From Actinostola sp. cb2023 (Eukaryota; Cnidaria; Anthozoa; Actiniaria; Actinostolidae), in contig JAUJYZ010000245.1 of NCBI GenBank assembly GCA_033675265.1, positions 585,001 through 649,000 on the forward strand: DNA of 64,000 bases, given 5' to 3'. A program made the position numbers and the translations under genes. Of the stretch, positions 1-35,700 are shown piece by piece. Under the pieces are notes generated by a model. That model saw nothing but the letters and a program-made list of their open reading frames with translations. It was not told the DNA's origin and made no database searches. Position 1 is the first letter of the stretch, and each line of letters begins with the position of its first letter.

Positions 1-1607
1 ATGAGAGAAAGTCGTGTCATTTGTTACAGCAACTGGAGGTCAAGTATAATCGAGTATCATCACAGGAATCAGAAAACGAATAGAATAATAGAATATGAAT
101 GAAAAAAATTACATCTTTTCCAACTGTTCTTGAATTTTAAATGGACTGATAAATAATTGAATAGCCGAAGGGCTACGATTACACTGAACAGTACTTCTCT
201 CTCCTTCTTCCATGGCACGAATAATACTGAAAACTCGAGCTAGTAATTATTTACAGATTTAGTATAGATAGAGAAAACAGAAAAAACTTTCATATCAACA
301 AAAGTATGCCATGCGCTGGAAACTGTGGAAATCGTGGTATCAGTTCCTGGTAGATGAACTAATGACCGGCGACTGGAGTGGTGTATTAATAACCATATAT
401 CACTTCCTGGTAGGGAATCACTTCAGGTCCTTCAGTGACAGTGTGTATCATATACAGAATTTATTGTTGATCACATTTCTTCCTATCTTCTTAGTTCTTC
501 AGTTCTCTTATGTCAAGTAGTTTTTGTTTCTAATTTGCAATCATTGGTGCAACTTTAATTTCTTCCTTTACTTTCTTTCTTTCTTCTTTCCTTCCTTTCT
601 TTCGTTCATTTAGTTGTTAGTCGTGTATTCCATTTTGGGGAGTTATTGAATGAGAGCAATGTTAACTGAATAATTAGCCGAGAGAAAATCTCAAATTCAC
701 GGTGTTCCAGTCCGAGGTATTGCCTCACTGCCATAAATAATGAATGTCATTTCTTCTCTCATCACGTTTATTCTTTCCGCGTGTATTTCGTCATTTACTG
801 GTGAAAAAAACCCTGAAAAAACAAACCGACATTGCTTAATGTATTTCTGAAGTCCTTATTTTACTTTCTATTTGATTCTATTTTTTGATGGAGAAGATAA
901 TACAGACGTGACTGACCGAGACTACGCATGAAGTACGGCACTTCCCAACAAAAGATGTGATCTAACAAACATGCTTTTCAGTAGCTTAGGAAATGTTTAG
1001 TCATCACAAACATTGTGTCGTAAATTCACCACTGCACGGAACCTGTATAATATAATTATTAAAGCTGCCTATTGTTTTCTGTAGAATTGTGTAAGTTAAT
1101 ATTCCTCCTTTAGGAATTGTATAACAAGCTGAGCAAATAGGAACTGAAAATTGAGATGGGTAAGACTTAAACGGGAAGTTACGGGCCAAAGCGTGCCGAC
1201 TGGCTGAATCAATAGATATCAAGTGACACCCTGATTTATCTGCCTAATTTCGAGCTCAGAGGGCCGGTTCCTAAAAGTCACAGTCATATCTAGGATTTAC
1301 TGAGTGTCATGATTAATTCTCGATTAGTCATCGGCTTTTCACGAGCCAGGACTAAGAGTGTGTTTAGATTCGATAAGACACTAAATGATTAGAATTAGAT
1401 TATCGATTAGCTGTTACGGTCTTTTCCTCCCATCCTTTTCCGTTGGTCAAGTCCAATGGTTCAAACCCACCCATCCATTACAATCGTTACAACGTCACGG
1501 CTAATCATAACAATGCGCACGTCAAAACCATTCACCCTTTTCGTTTCTATTCAGTCTATTCAAAGCCTTGATCGCTGTCGTGCGCGGACTGATCACTGTA
1601 ATCAAAT
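1..1607. other. 5' flank of the receptor kinase gene, no gene seen
   Basis: AT-rich sequence without an open frame that looks coding. It holds a short pyrimidine-rich tract near 565-605 and nothing else I can name. The promoter of the kinase gene should lie in the right-hand part, but I see no convincing TATA box close to the start codon. Confidence 0.5.
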
Positions 1608-26821
<25,214 letters not shown>

Positions 26822-26845
<24 letters not shown>

Positions 26846-27006
26846 AAGGCGACCAATGAAAACGAACGTAAGAAAACGAATCATCCAATTAGAATACCGG
26901 CACACTAGCTCCATGTCGGCTTGAAAGGCGACCAATGAAAACGAACGTAAGAAAACGAAGGCGACCAATGAAAACGAACGTAAGAAAACGAATCATCCAA
27001 TTAGAA
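26822..27006 (+). repeat. Tandem duplication spanning the stop codon and 3' UTR of the kinase gene
   Basis: The last codons, the TGA stop and the following 50 bp (CACACTAGCTCCATGTCGGC ...) recur at about 26901, and a shorter third copy starts near 26960. The duplicated stop lies in the 3' UTR and does not change the protein. Possible poly(A) signals AATAAA occur at 27390 and about 27500. Confidence 0.85.
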
Positions 27007-28686
27007 TTGTGATGATGAAAATTTATATATCGTTCTATTTTTAGAACTAACGTCATCATCATCGTCACGGCTTTTGCTACGTTTTGTGCTTTATTCAATG
27101 AAAGTATGCACAAACTGCTCAATAATATATTTAATTGGCTTACGAAGCCAATCTATGATAATGATAAAAGCGTTATCTCTCAGTGTTCTCAGTTGTAAAC
27201 AATCTCCAAATGAATCCACCAATCTGTGGATATAAAAATATTCTTATAAATAATTATTTCAGTTCAGCTTTTCCATGTGTCGTCCCCAGGCTCTTGGTAA
27301 GAGTGAGAAAACTCGAAATATGATTTAATGCGCATGCTCGACACTAGTCGACACCGTTAACAAACGAAGAATTCACACAAATTTATAACAATAAATCGAA
27401 CATGCTTAAAAATACATTCATATATACCCTCAAAAATTTATTATTATTATAAATAGCTAAATAGTTTTGTAAGTAAAAATAGAAAATGAGAGAAACTCAA
27501 TAAAAGTATATTTAGTATTAAGTAAACCTAGTGATTCACTAGGACTGAAACAGGGACAGACCATCAGGCTGTGCTCTCCTTATATAAACTCGATGTTTTG
27601 TGGATGCGATTTTGAAAACGCGAACTTTTTTATGCGTCTCAACCGAAAACGCACTCCAAAGTAAAGATGTTTGAAAACGGAGACTTTGTCGCAACTGAAG
27701 CGTGTTTTTCTCGTCTTTTTTATTTCACTGATTTCTCGTCTTGAACTATTTTATCTAGTATAACAACAACACGTTCGACGTCTATCTAATTACGCCATGA
27801 ACTATATAACTCGTGGATTCAAACGCAGTTTTGGAAGCGCGCATCGGTGTGGATGTAGTTTACGTTACACGTTTATTATAGAGTGATTGCAATAAACCTG
27901 TGAAATAGTTAGTAGACTGCTTCTAGACGCTAGAAGACTTTATTTCCATTGTACACACTAACATTCAATTTTTATTTCACGGGTTTTATTGCATTCACTC
28001 TAAACCCGTCAAAATAAAAATTAGATGTTAGTGTGTAATAGTCAAATAGTCACAAAATAAAGCAATGGAAATAAAGTCTACTAGTGTCTATTAGTCTACT
28101 ATTTCACGGGTTTATTGCAATCACTCTAATAATAATTTATTGCTTAGTGTGCAGTTTCCATTCACTGATCAACACTTTTTAAGTTTGTTAAAGATCGTTT
28201 ATCCTTTTTTTAAATTTTTTTTTTTTTTTTTAAAAGAATCTATTTTCCCTGCTTTTGAAAGATCTGTTTATTCATCGGTTGTATATTTTATGTACAGCCT
28301 GGTACTTCATAGCACTGCGTGATTTACATGTAATACAACTGATTATTTTAATTAAACACACTCTTTTTCACAAAAGTTCTTTTCAACAATTCGTCTCCTT
28401 CAATCTATCTCTGCAACATACAAATTAATGTGTCACGACGGTTCAAAGTCTCACTTCAAGAGGACGAGAGAAACGTTGTCGGAAAAACATCGTTACATGG
28501 CATCCCCTCTAGGGAGAGGCATCCCGGCCCCTCTAGGGAGGGGTAGGTAGACTGCGTTAGCAATATAAAACAATGTACAAATTGTGTCTTTATACTGTTG
28601 CAGTTTCTTGTCGTCTAGTTATCAAACAGTTTTATACGCTTATATATCAAGTTCACTAACTCAACGTTTTGGCAAAGTGTCCACCA
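26846..28686. other. 3' flank of the kinase gene and intergenic sequence
   Basis: Apart from the 3' UTR duplication and the MITE at 27879-28128 I see only AT-rich sequence and a T-tract at 28205-28230. The kinase gene and the histone gene converge here. Confidence 0.6.
27879..28128. mobile_element. MITE with TAGAGTGATTGC ends, about 250 bp
   Basis: TAGAGTGATTGCAATAAACC at the left is mirrored at the right (GTTTATTGCAATCACTCTA). The inner words ACACTAACAT and ATTTCACGGG are repeated inverted. A second member at about 58400-58720 is interrupted by another element. Confidence 0.85.
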
Positions 28687-29220
28687 TTACTTTCTCTTTG
28701 GAAGCTTTTTTGGCGATTTTTTCGGAGATGTCTTTGCTTTGACAGCTTTGGGTTTCTTTGGCGAGGCAGCTTTCGATTTCTTCCCCGCCTTGGCCTTGAC
28801 AGCTTTGGGGGTTTCAGATTTAGTAGTTTCAGCCTTCTTGTCCTCTTTTGGCGCCTCGGGTTTCTTCGCTGGACGCCCCGCTTTCTTTGTAGTTTTCTTT
28901 GCCGATGTTTTCTTTGCTGCTGGTTTCTTTGCTGCTGGTTTTTTGGTGGTTTTGGATTCTTGTGCAACACTCAGCTTGAACGATCCTGCAGCACCTTTTC
29001 CTTTGCTGTGAACGATTACTCCTCCTGCTGCAGATGCTCGCTTTAAGTTCGACTTCAACATGGCGTTGTGGTGATTGTTTTCAGTCAAGCTATACTCCTT
29101 CACGATGTATTTGTTGATGGCTTGTCTCGATGCTCCCTTCCCGCCAAGAGCCTTCAACGCTGCACATACCATGTCGACATATTTGGGATGGGATTGCTGC
29201 GATGCTATAGCTGCAGGCAT
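28687..29220 (-). CDS. H1: Linker histone H1
   Basis: Single-exon gene for a 177-residue linker histone, which binds nucleosomal linker DNA and compacts chromatin in the nucleus. Residues about 11-85 form the winged-helix globular domain (HPKYVDMVCAALKALG, RQAINKYIV, LKRASAAGGVIVHSKGKG, GSFKLS). The rest is a Lys/Ala/Pro-rich tail with AKKPAAKK repeats and three SPKK-type motifs near the C-terminus, typical DNA-binding and phosphorylation sites. The start is the only Met at the head of the domain and gives a short N-terminal tail. A TATA box lies 119-126 bp upstream. I see no core histone neighbours and no clear histone 3' stem-loop after the stop, so this may be an orphan, possibly replacement-type H1. 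Confidence 0.95.
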   Translation of the reverse strand: MPAAIASQQSHPKYVDMVCAALKALGGKGASRQAINKYIVKEYSLTENNHHNAMLKSNLKRASAAGGVIVHSKGKGAAGSFKLSVAQESKTTKKPAAKKPAAKKTSAKKTTKKAGRPAKKPEAPKEDKKAETTKSETPKAVKAKAGKKSKAASPKKPKAVKAKTSPKKSPKKLPKRK

Positions 29221-29338
29221 GTTGTAGCTTTTGGTTATTTTGCTGACTGTAAAAAGATGAAAAATCTGACTTCAAACGACTTTCAAATCTACACAAGTTG
29301 AATATCTTTGTAGTGAATAATGACGCTCAGCGTAAAGC

Positions 29339-29346
29339 TTTATATA
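29339..29346 (-). promoter_or_regulatory. TATA box of the histone H1 gene
   Basis: TATATAAA on the minus strand, about 120 bp upstream of the H1 start codon, which would leave a 5' leader of about 90 bases. Confidence 0.6.
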
Positions 29347-30580
29347 GTAGACCAGCGAACCTCAGAGGAAACGGCCACTAGAATCAACTCCAAGTCTGAT
29401 GGAGCAACATTAATGTGCTTGTTTCTAATTTTTCGCTGCAGTTTTCCGATAGAAAAAATGCACAAATCCGTTTCATAAACTGTAGTTATGAGCATCAAAA
29501 GAACAAGTTTCGATTAGATTATTATCACAAGGATTACAATTCCGTTAAACTGATTTAAAACGAAAAATATATATTTTTCGGACGATTTGGTGAATTGGAA
29601 ATGTTACAAAATCTAAAATTTCTCCACAATTTTGAAAGTGAAGGACAATTTAAGCGTCTCAGTTCGATAGAATGTCATTTCCTCCATCATTAACGCTAAT
29701 CTTTTGTTTGGAATAAAATACATTTACCCATTTGTGGTGATTTTAAAAACAAACTACAAACACAACTGCCTTGGAGCATTGCGTGACTTGGAAGTTGTTT
29801 ACATCTTTTGCAGACGCGCTGCGATGTAATTATTCTTCGACTGGAATCTATTTTTAAACCTTAAAATCTAACTTTTACACGATTTGCTCGATCAAATAAA
29901 CCGCAGGGGAAGGTGTGCTTGGTTTTTGAGCGAGAGAAACTGTTTTTTGTTCTGTTTCCAGCTATTTTTCATTTATTTTGTTGACAGTACAAATGCAAAC
30001 CACAACAAAGCATCGACACAGCATGGAGGAATTCGAACTCTCTTTTGACATTTTATTCAACCAAAAATACTCTTATAATTACATCATTTTCTAGTTTAAA
30101 GAACGCTTTAGTTACAGTTCATTTTATCGCGAAAAACAACGCATGATATTCAGCGCAATGATTTGAATGTCGTCACAATAAGTCTATGGACAAAGCGAAC
30201 GTCAATCAATTTTTAGTCGCTTTGAAAAAATCTCTTCCAGTCAAGCTTGTTGTCGAAAAGCCTTCCACAATTTATAACGAGACGTTGTTCAATACTTAGC
30301 ACAGAATTCCAGTTGTTTACAGGTGATAAGCGACAAGTAGACGATTTCTTGAAGAGCCTGTGAGTGGTAGTCATGGCAACTTGGAGTAGCGGGAGTCTAG
30401 AGTGTGCAAGTTGTATTAATGACCGTTTTGCCGATTTTGCCACAATTATTATGGTCGTGTGATGGAACTATCTCCGTCCAGTTTCTATGCAGATGTATTG
30501 ACTGAAACTGATGGAAATCCAACATATATGACATATATACTGACAATAATAATAATAAACTCTTTATTTAAAGAGGGAGT
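29347..30580. other. Intergenic sequence upstream of H1
   Basis: AT-rich, with no open frame of coding character and no clear repeat. Nothing else supported. Confidence 0.55.
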
Positions 30581-30830
30581 TGTAATATCTATTTATTATA
30601 TAATTATCGATGAAATATCTATATTTCTCTCCTTCGAAAAATTGATATCTTTACACGTGAAGATAACATGTGAAGATATCATATCGTAAAGTAGAAATTA
30701 TTTCAAAAAAAAAAATGTTTCATCGATAATTATATAATAAACAGAATATTACATGGTCGCTTGGAGATACGAATTTTATCTTCTCGTGTTGAATATCTCT
30801 CACTCGTTCGTCCCATGTAATATCCTCTAT
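30580..30830. mobile_element. Palindromic element, family 3 copy 1
   Basis: Words ATTATATAATTATCGATGAA, GAGAAATATAGATATTTC, TTACACGTGAAGATAACATG and TTACATGGTCGCTTGGAGAT are shared with a larger copy at about 56118-56435. AT-rich, non-coding. Confidence 0.75.
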
Positions 30831-30842
30831 TTTATTTACCTC

Positions 30843-31225
30843 AGTTCGTACTTAATTTCTCGAGACTTTAATTTCGCGATTTAAAAAAAATCCGAAAATA
30901 GTAAAACCTCGCGAAAAGAAAAAAACTTAAACATGCTCCCCGGACTGCCTCGTACCAGGACTTCGGAGGGGAAGGGGAAGGGGAGGGGTGCTTTGCTCCC
31001 CAGTTCTTTTCGCTTTTTCGTCTCCCTCCCCCTCCCCTTCCCCTTCCCCTTCCCCTTCCCCTCCGAAGAAGCGACTGGGTTGGAGGCAGCTCCCCGGCAG
31101 GAGCTAACATAATGATCTCCGTGATAAGAAAAAAAGGTATTTTTTTTATTTTCTCTTATCGAAATCGCGAAAATAAAGCCTCGCAAAATGCTGTCTTGAC
31201 AAAATCGCGAAATTAAGTACGAATA
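30843..31225. mobile_element. Terminal-inverted-repeat element with an inserted GC-rich repeat
   Basis: GTTCGTACTTAATTTC at the left is mirrored by GAAATTAAGTACGAAT at the right. The middle (about 30945-31105) carries a second unrelated repeat rich in GGGGAAGG/CCTTCCCC with GCTTTGCTCCCCAGTTCTTT, also found at about 31930-32120. Confidence 0.7.
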
Positions 31226-31233
31226 AGGTATTT

Positions 31234-31769
31234 CAGGAGCCCATAAGTAGGAGCCTCCATCTACCGTACTGGGTTTGTGAGACGACCTGTGACCGGATCA
31301 GGCTATTTTTAGAACACCTTTTCCCGCGAACTAATCATTAATCAATAGGAATCCCCCATGGGAATTAAACGGAGCCAATCAGCATCAATGAGGTAGATGA
31401 TTTGTGTTTATTTGTGATATATGAACAAAGTGGCGGCGAAGAAATTGGCGAAATTGAAGAAACTGAAAGTGAAGAGAGCGAAAATAACAGTGATACTGAG
31501 TTACAGTGACTCTTTTGCAGAGTTTAGTACTTCATCGGAAAGTGATCAAGAGTCTTCAAGTTCGTGTTCTGTTTCTCAAGGAACTAAAAAAACATCAAAT
31601 AGTAAACCTACCAAGCCAAAAGCTAGAAACTCCGTAACAAAGCCGAAATCAAAAATCCCTGGTGTTAAAATTTCGCGGCAAAACTGGTGTTCTAAAAATA
31701 GCCTGATCCGGTCACAGGTCGTCTCACGAATACATCCCAGATGGAGGCTCCTACTTATGGGCTCCTGGG
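31234..31769. mobile_element. Terminal-inverted-repeat element, about 535 bp
   Basis: CAGGAGCCCATAAGTAGGAGCC at the left is mirrored by GGCTCCTACTTATGGGCTCCTG at the right, with inner arms CGGATCAGGCTATTTTTAGAAC. The Lys/Ser-rich open frame 31421-31831 runs through the right arm, so I treat it as element sequence and not a host gene. Confidence 0.8.
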
Positions 31770-31928
31770 TATTTTATATAAAAGTATCTATAAATAGTAA
31801 AACTGAAACCTGCACAAATGGCAGGAACTAACTCCAATATTAAACGACGTTACATCAAACAGTCTCAGCTGCATATCATTCAACGTCCAATGGGCGACGT
31901 GCTTGGTGGTCGACACTTCAAATAGCGG

Positions 31929-32125
31929 CTGCCTCGTACCCAGTCGCTTCTTCCGAGGGGAAGGGGAAAGGGAATGGGGAAGGGGAACGAGAAGTTCCCT
32001 TGCTCCTTTGCGATCCCCTCTAATCCCTTCCCATGGTGCTTTGCTCCCCAGTTCTTTTCGCTTTCTCGTTCCCTCCCCCTCCCCCCCCCCCTCCCATTCC
32101 CCCTCCCCCTCCCCCTATCAGTCAT
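31929..32125. repeat. GC-rich interspersed repeat (GGGGAAGG family)
   Basis: Starts CCTCGTACCCAGTCGCTTC and contains GTGCTTTGCTCCCCAGTTCTTTTCG, matching about 30945-31105 in this window. Weaker relatives occur at about 52500-52640 and 59150-59260. Confidence 0.7.
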
Positions 32126-32200
32126 CTCATAATCACTGGTCGCTCGACCAGTCACAGCGCGCGAAACTCTATTCAAGTCTAAAATTATACTAAATATACA

Positions 32201-32432
32201 TACAGTCATTCTCAAAAAGGTTGTCCAGATGAAAAGACTACAATACTACAATTTCTGCGCGCGGAACTGCGAGTTGATACCAGCGCCATTACATTCAGTC
32301 CTCACAATGCCGTGTACTTTTGCATCTCAAATTGAAATTCCACGCGAACAAATTGAATACATAATGAATCACGTGACTTTATTGTAGTATTGTAGTCTTT
32401 TCATCTGGACAACCTTTTTGAGAATGACTGTA
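32201..32432. mobile_element. TA-flanked MITE, 232 bp
   Basis: TACAGTCATTCTCAAAAAGG at the left, and the exact reverse complement ending at 32432. The arms are about 55 bp and contain ATGAAAAGACTACAATACT. The TA ends and layout suggest a Tc1/mariner-type non-autonomous element. It lies about 300 bp upstream of the five-exon gene. Confidence 0.85.
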
Positions 32433-32743
32433 TATTCATAAAAACTGCCTGTTTAGTCGAGGTTCACTACAATAATGTTAGTTCAAAGATACTGAATAAA
32501 AGCGTGTATGTGGTATATCATTCACTATTAATGAACTCCAACCACTACACCAATAACAAAGACACGGATTTACATGTTAGTGTCATTGGCTTAGCGAACA
32601 CAAGGGAATGGTCCCTTGGGCGAATTATGGTCAAAGGCACAGATAATTAGCTATGAATGCAGAAAGCTCTGTTCCTAGGATACTCTGTTTAGAATAGCGG
32701 TGTCTGGCACGAACTGAAGTAAACGCTGAACGAGCACGGCATC

Positions 32744-35700
32744 ATGGCTGCTGGTAAAACCGTCGGTTTTACTGGCAACGTGAGCTACTCGAAAGAGTTT
32801 CCAAAAATCTGGGAATACAGGTATGAATTTAGAGTTGAAATTTCTACTTGTTTTTAATTCAATGTGTAGCTTCAAAACTAATATCCAAACAGCTTTTCTA
32901 GCTAAGTTGCTCTGGTTTTTAACTCTGAAAGTTTCACAGCAGAGCAAAGACTCGATAAGTTAATTGCGGAATTATTAAAACTGGCAAGACTTTATTTGAA
33001 ATATGTTTTTCACTGAACTGCAGCTGTCTTGGCACTCTAAGTGTTGTTTGTAAAAGCGCTTTGTCTATATTGTTTTTTATATTCGTTTACAAGTGTGTAT
33101 AACAATACTGGAAGGATTAACTCTATTTGCCGTGAACGTTGTTTATAAAAACACTGGAAAAGTTACTGAAAATACACTGCTGAAAATACACTGTATTTTA
33201 ATAAGAAATTCGTTCAGTTCACTTAGTTTGTCAATTCGTGAAATGTCTGACGAAGAACAGACAACCTGTTTCATTCAATGGCAAGAAAAAGCCGGGATCC
33301 GTCTCCCAAACTGGACTGATCCGAGACTCTAGTGTGAAACAATTGCAGAGAGGTTTAATATATAGCACGTGATACCTAGCTTGGAACAACATCTTCTCAG
33401 TAATTATCTATCGGTTGATAACGCAATTTCTACAGTATTAAAGGTTAAAGGAATTCTATAACACCGTGAAAAAGAGTACTTAACTTTACTGGCGTTTCGA
33501 GCCTTAGTCCTTCGCCGGTAGGTTAAATACGTACTCGGTGACGAAGGGCTAAGGCTCGAAACGTCAGTAAAGTTAAGTAGTCTTTTTAACGGTGTTATAA
33601 ATTTCCTTTAATGTGCAACGAACCCCTATGAGATTGCATTAAAAATCTATTCAATATATGCTGAATAGTTGGTGGGTTCAGTATTTTGTGATTTGAACCT
33701 TGCGTTTATGAGTTATAGAGGTTTGAAATCTCAATATGCAAATTTGATGACGTCTACCGAAGGAATTGGCCATAACTTATTTAGACTTTTTCAAGAAGAA
33801 CTTATTTTTTGAAATGAACAAAAAAGTTATAAAATCATTTATAAAGACTGTGAAAATATTCTGTAAGTTTTCAAATGTCAATAATCAGCACAAGGGCGTT
33901 TTTGTATAATAAATGATCCTTAGTAGACGTCATCAAATTTGCATATTGAGATTTCAAACCTCTATAACTCATAAACGCAAGGTTCAAATCACAAAATACT
34001 GAACCCACCAACTATTCAGCATATATTGAATAGATTTCTAAGACAATCTCATAGGGGTTAGTTGCACTTTAACCATTGAATTTATCATTATACACCGACG
34101 CAGCCCATACTAGTGTACTCCAGTCGCTAGTTTCTACTATATGCCTTTGTTCATTTGTAGGCCAAGCGAACGCAAGGAATTATCTCATTGGACAAGACAC
34201 GAGTTACCTTTAATCCAATTAATTGGCAAACTAGATACAGACCACTGGACCAAACTAAAGAGAAGGGTAAGTGTATTCGGGCTTCCTGTGGCAAGGAGAT
34301 ATCAGTCCTTCCTCTTCCCTTGCGTCACCACAGGATACCCGAGTACAAAACTAACGAAACTGACCAGTGAACGGAGAAATCATCCTCAATGCGACTGAGC
34401 GTCCCATTTTATTCATTTATTTATTTTGAAGATGAAGCGATGAACTGAGTGTGATATTGGAGAGAAGGGGCGAGTCTAGCCGCCAGAGACCGATTACTGC
34501 ATACATATAAACTTAGAGGAAGATGAGCCTAATACAAGTATTTTATATATTTTAGCACATACACTTTGCCGCCACATCTGAAATCCAGTCCCGGCCTTGT
34601 AGTCTGTCAATCAACGAGTTTCCCAAACCACAGGGGGGTCTACAGCTACACTACGATGACCGCAGCAGACGACGGGAATATTTACTACAAGGTACTGTTA
34701 GAACTACGGGATTATTGCTAGAGTAGACTATCTGCGCTTCCACGTTCTAAGGGGTCTATCTGAGGGGTCAAAGAGAGAAAAGAAAAAAAAAGTTCGAGAC
34801 GCTGCGCTGCTTTCGCTTAACTTTCCGTCGCCGCACTTTTTGCGGCGTTCCCTTTGAGGACGAATTAGATCAGTGTATAGCAAGATGTAAAGTAAGATGA
34901 ATGACTGAGTATAAAACTGACATATCGTAAAAATATCACGGAATTTTTATATGAATCTCCAGTAACTTTACTTCCTCTTTGTCGTCACAGAGGGTCGTAC
35001 AATGTACAGTATGCCGAACGTTCACGCCGGAAAAGGATCTAAAAAGACGACCCACAAAAAACCTTCAATATATCATCAGCATGCAAGAGATGGCTTCAAA
35101 TTTTGGATGGACGGTGATCCAAACATCAAGAAAATATCTTGTAAGTAAAGTCCATAGGCTATAGGCCATGGTTTGGACCCATTTTTGGTCATTTGGAGGC
35201 ATTTTGCATGGGCTATAGGCTATGGTTTGGACCCATTTTTGGTCATTTGGAGGCATTTTGCATGGGCTATAGGCTATGGTTTGAACCCATTTTTGGTCAT
35301 TTGGAGGCATTTTGCATGGGCTTAGGCTATGGTTTGAACCCATTTTTGGTCATGGGGCATTTTATAGGCTATGGCTATTTGAACCCATTTTTGGTCATTT
35401 GGAGGCATTTTGCATGGGCTATAGGCTATGGTTTGAACCCATTTTTGGTCATTTGGAGGCATTTTGCATGGGCTATAGGCTATGGTTTGAACCCATTTTT
35501 GGTCATTTGGAGGCATTTTGCATGGGCTATAGGCTATGGTTTGAACCATTTTCGGTGGTCATTTGGAGGCATTTTGCATGGGCTATAGGGCTATGGTTTG
35601 AACCCATTTTGGTCATTTGGGAGGCATTTTGCATGGGCTATAGGCTATGGTTTGAACCCATTTTTGGTCATTTGGAGGCATTTTTTGCATGGGCTATAGG

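Noticed and set aside
28656..29046. Other frames over the histone gene (Arg- and Phe-rich)
   Set aside because: Shadows of the Lys/Ala-rich H1 tail.
31421..31831. Lys/Ser-rich 136-codon frame as a gene
   Set aside because: It runs through the inverted arm of a 535-bp element, so it is most likely transposon sequence.
33093..33332. 79-codon frame between exons 1 and 2 of the five-exon gene (ends WQEKAGIRLPNWTDPRL)
   Set aside because: The C-terminal part looks somewhat coding, but no acceptor or donor joins it in phase, and exon 1 joins exon 2 directly with matching phase.
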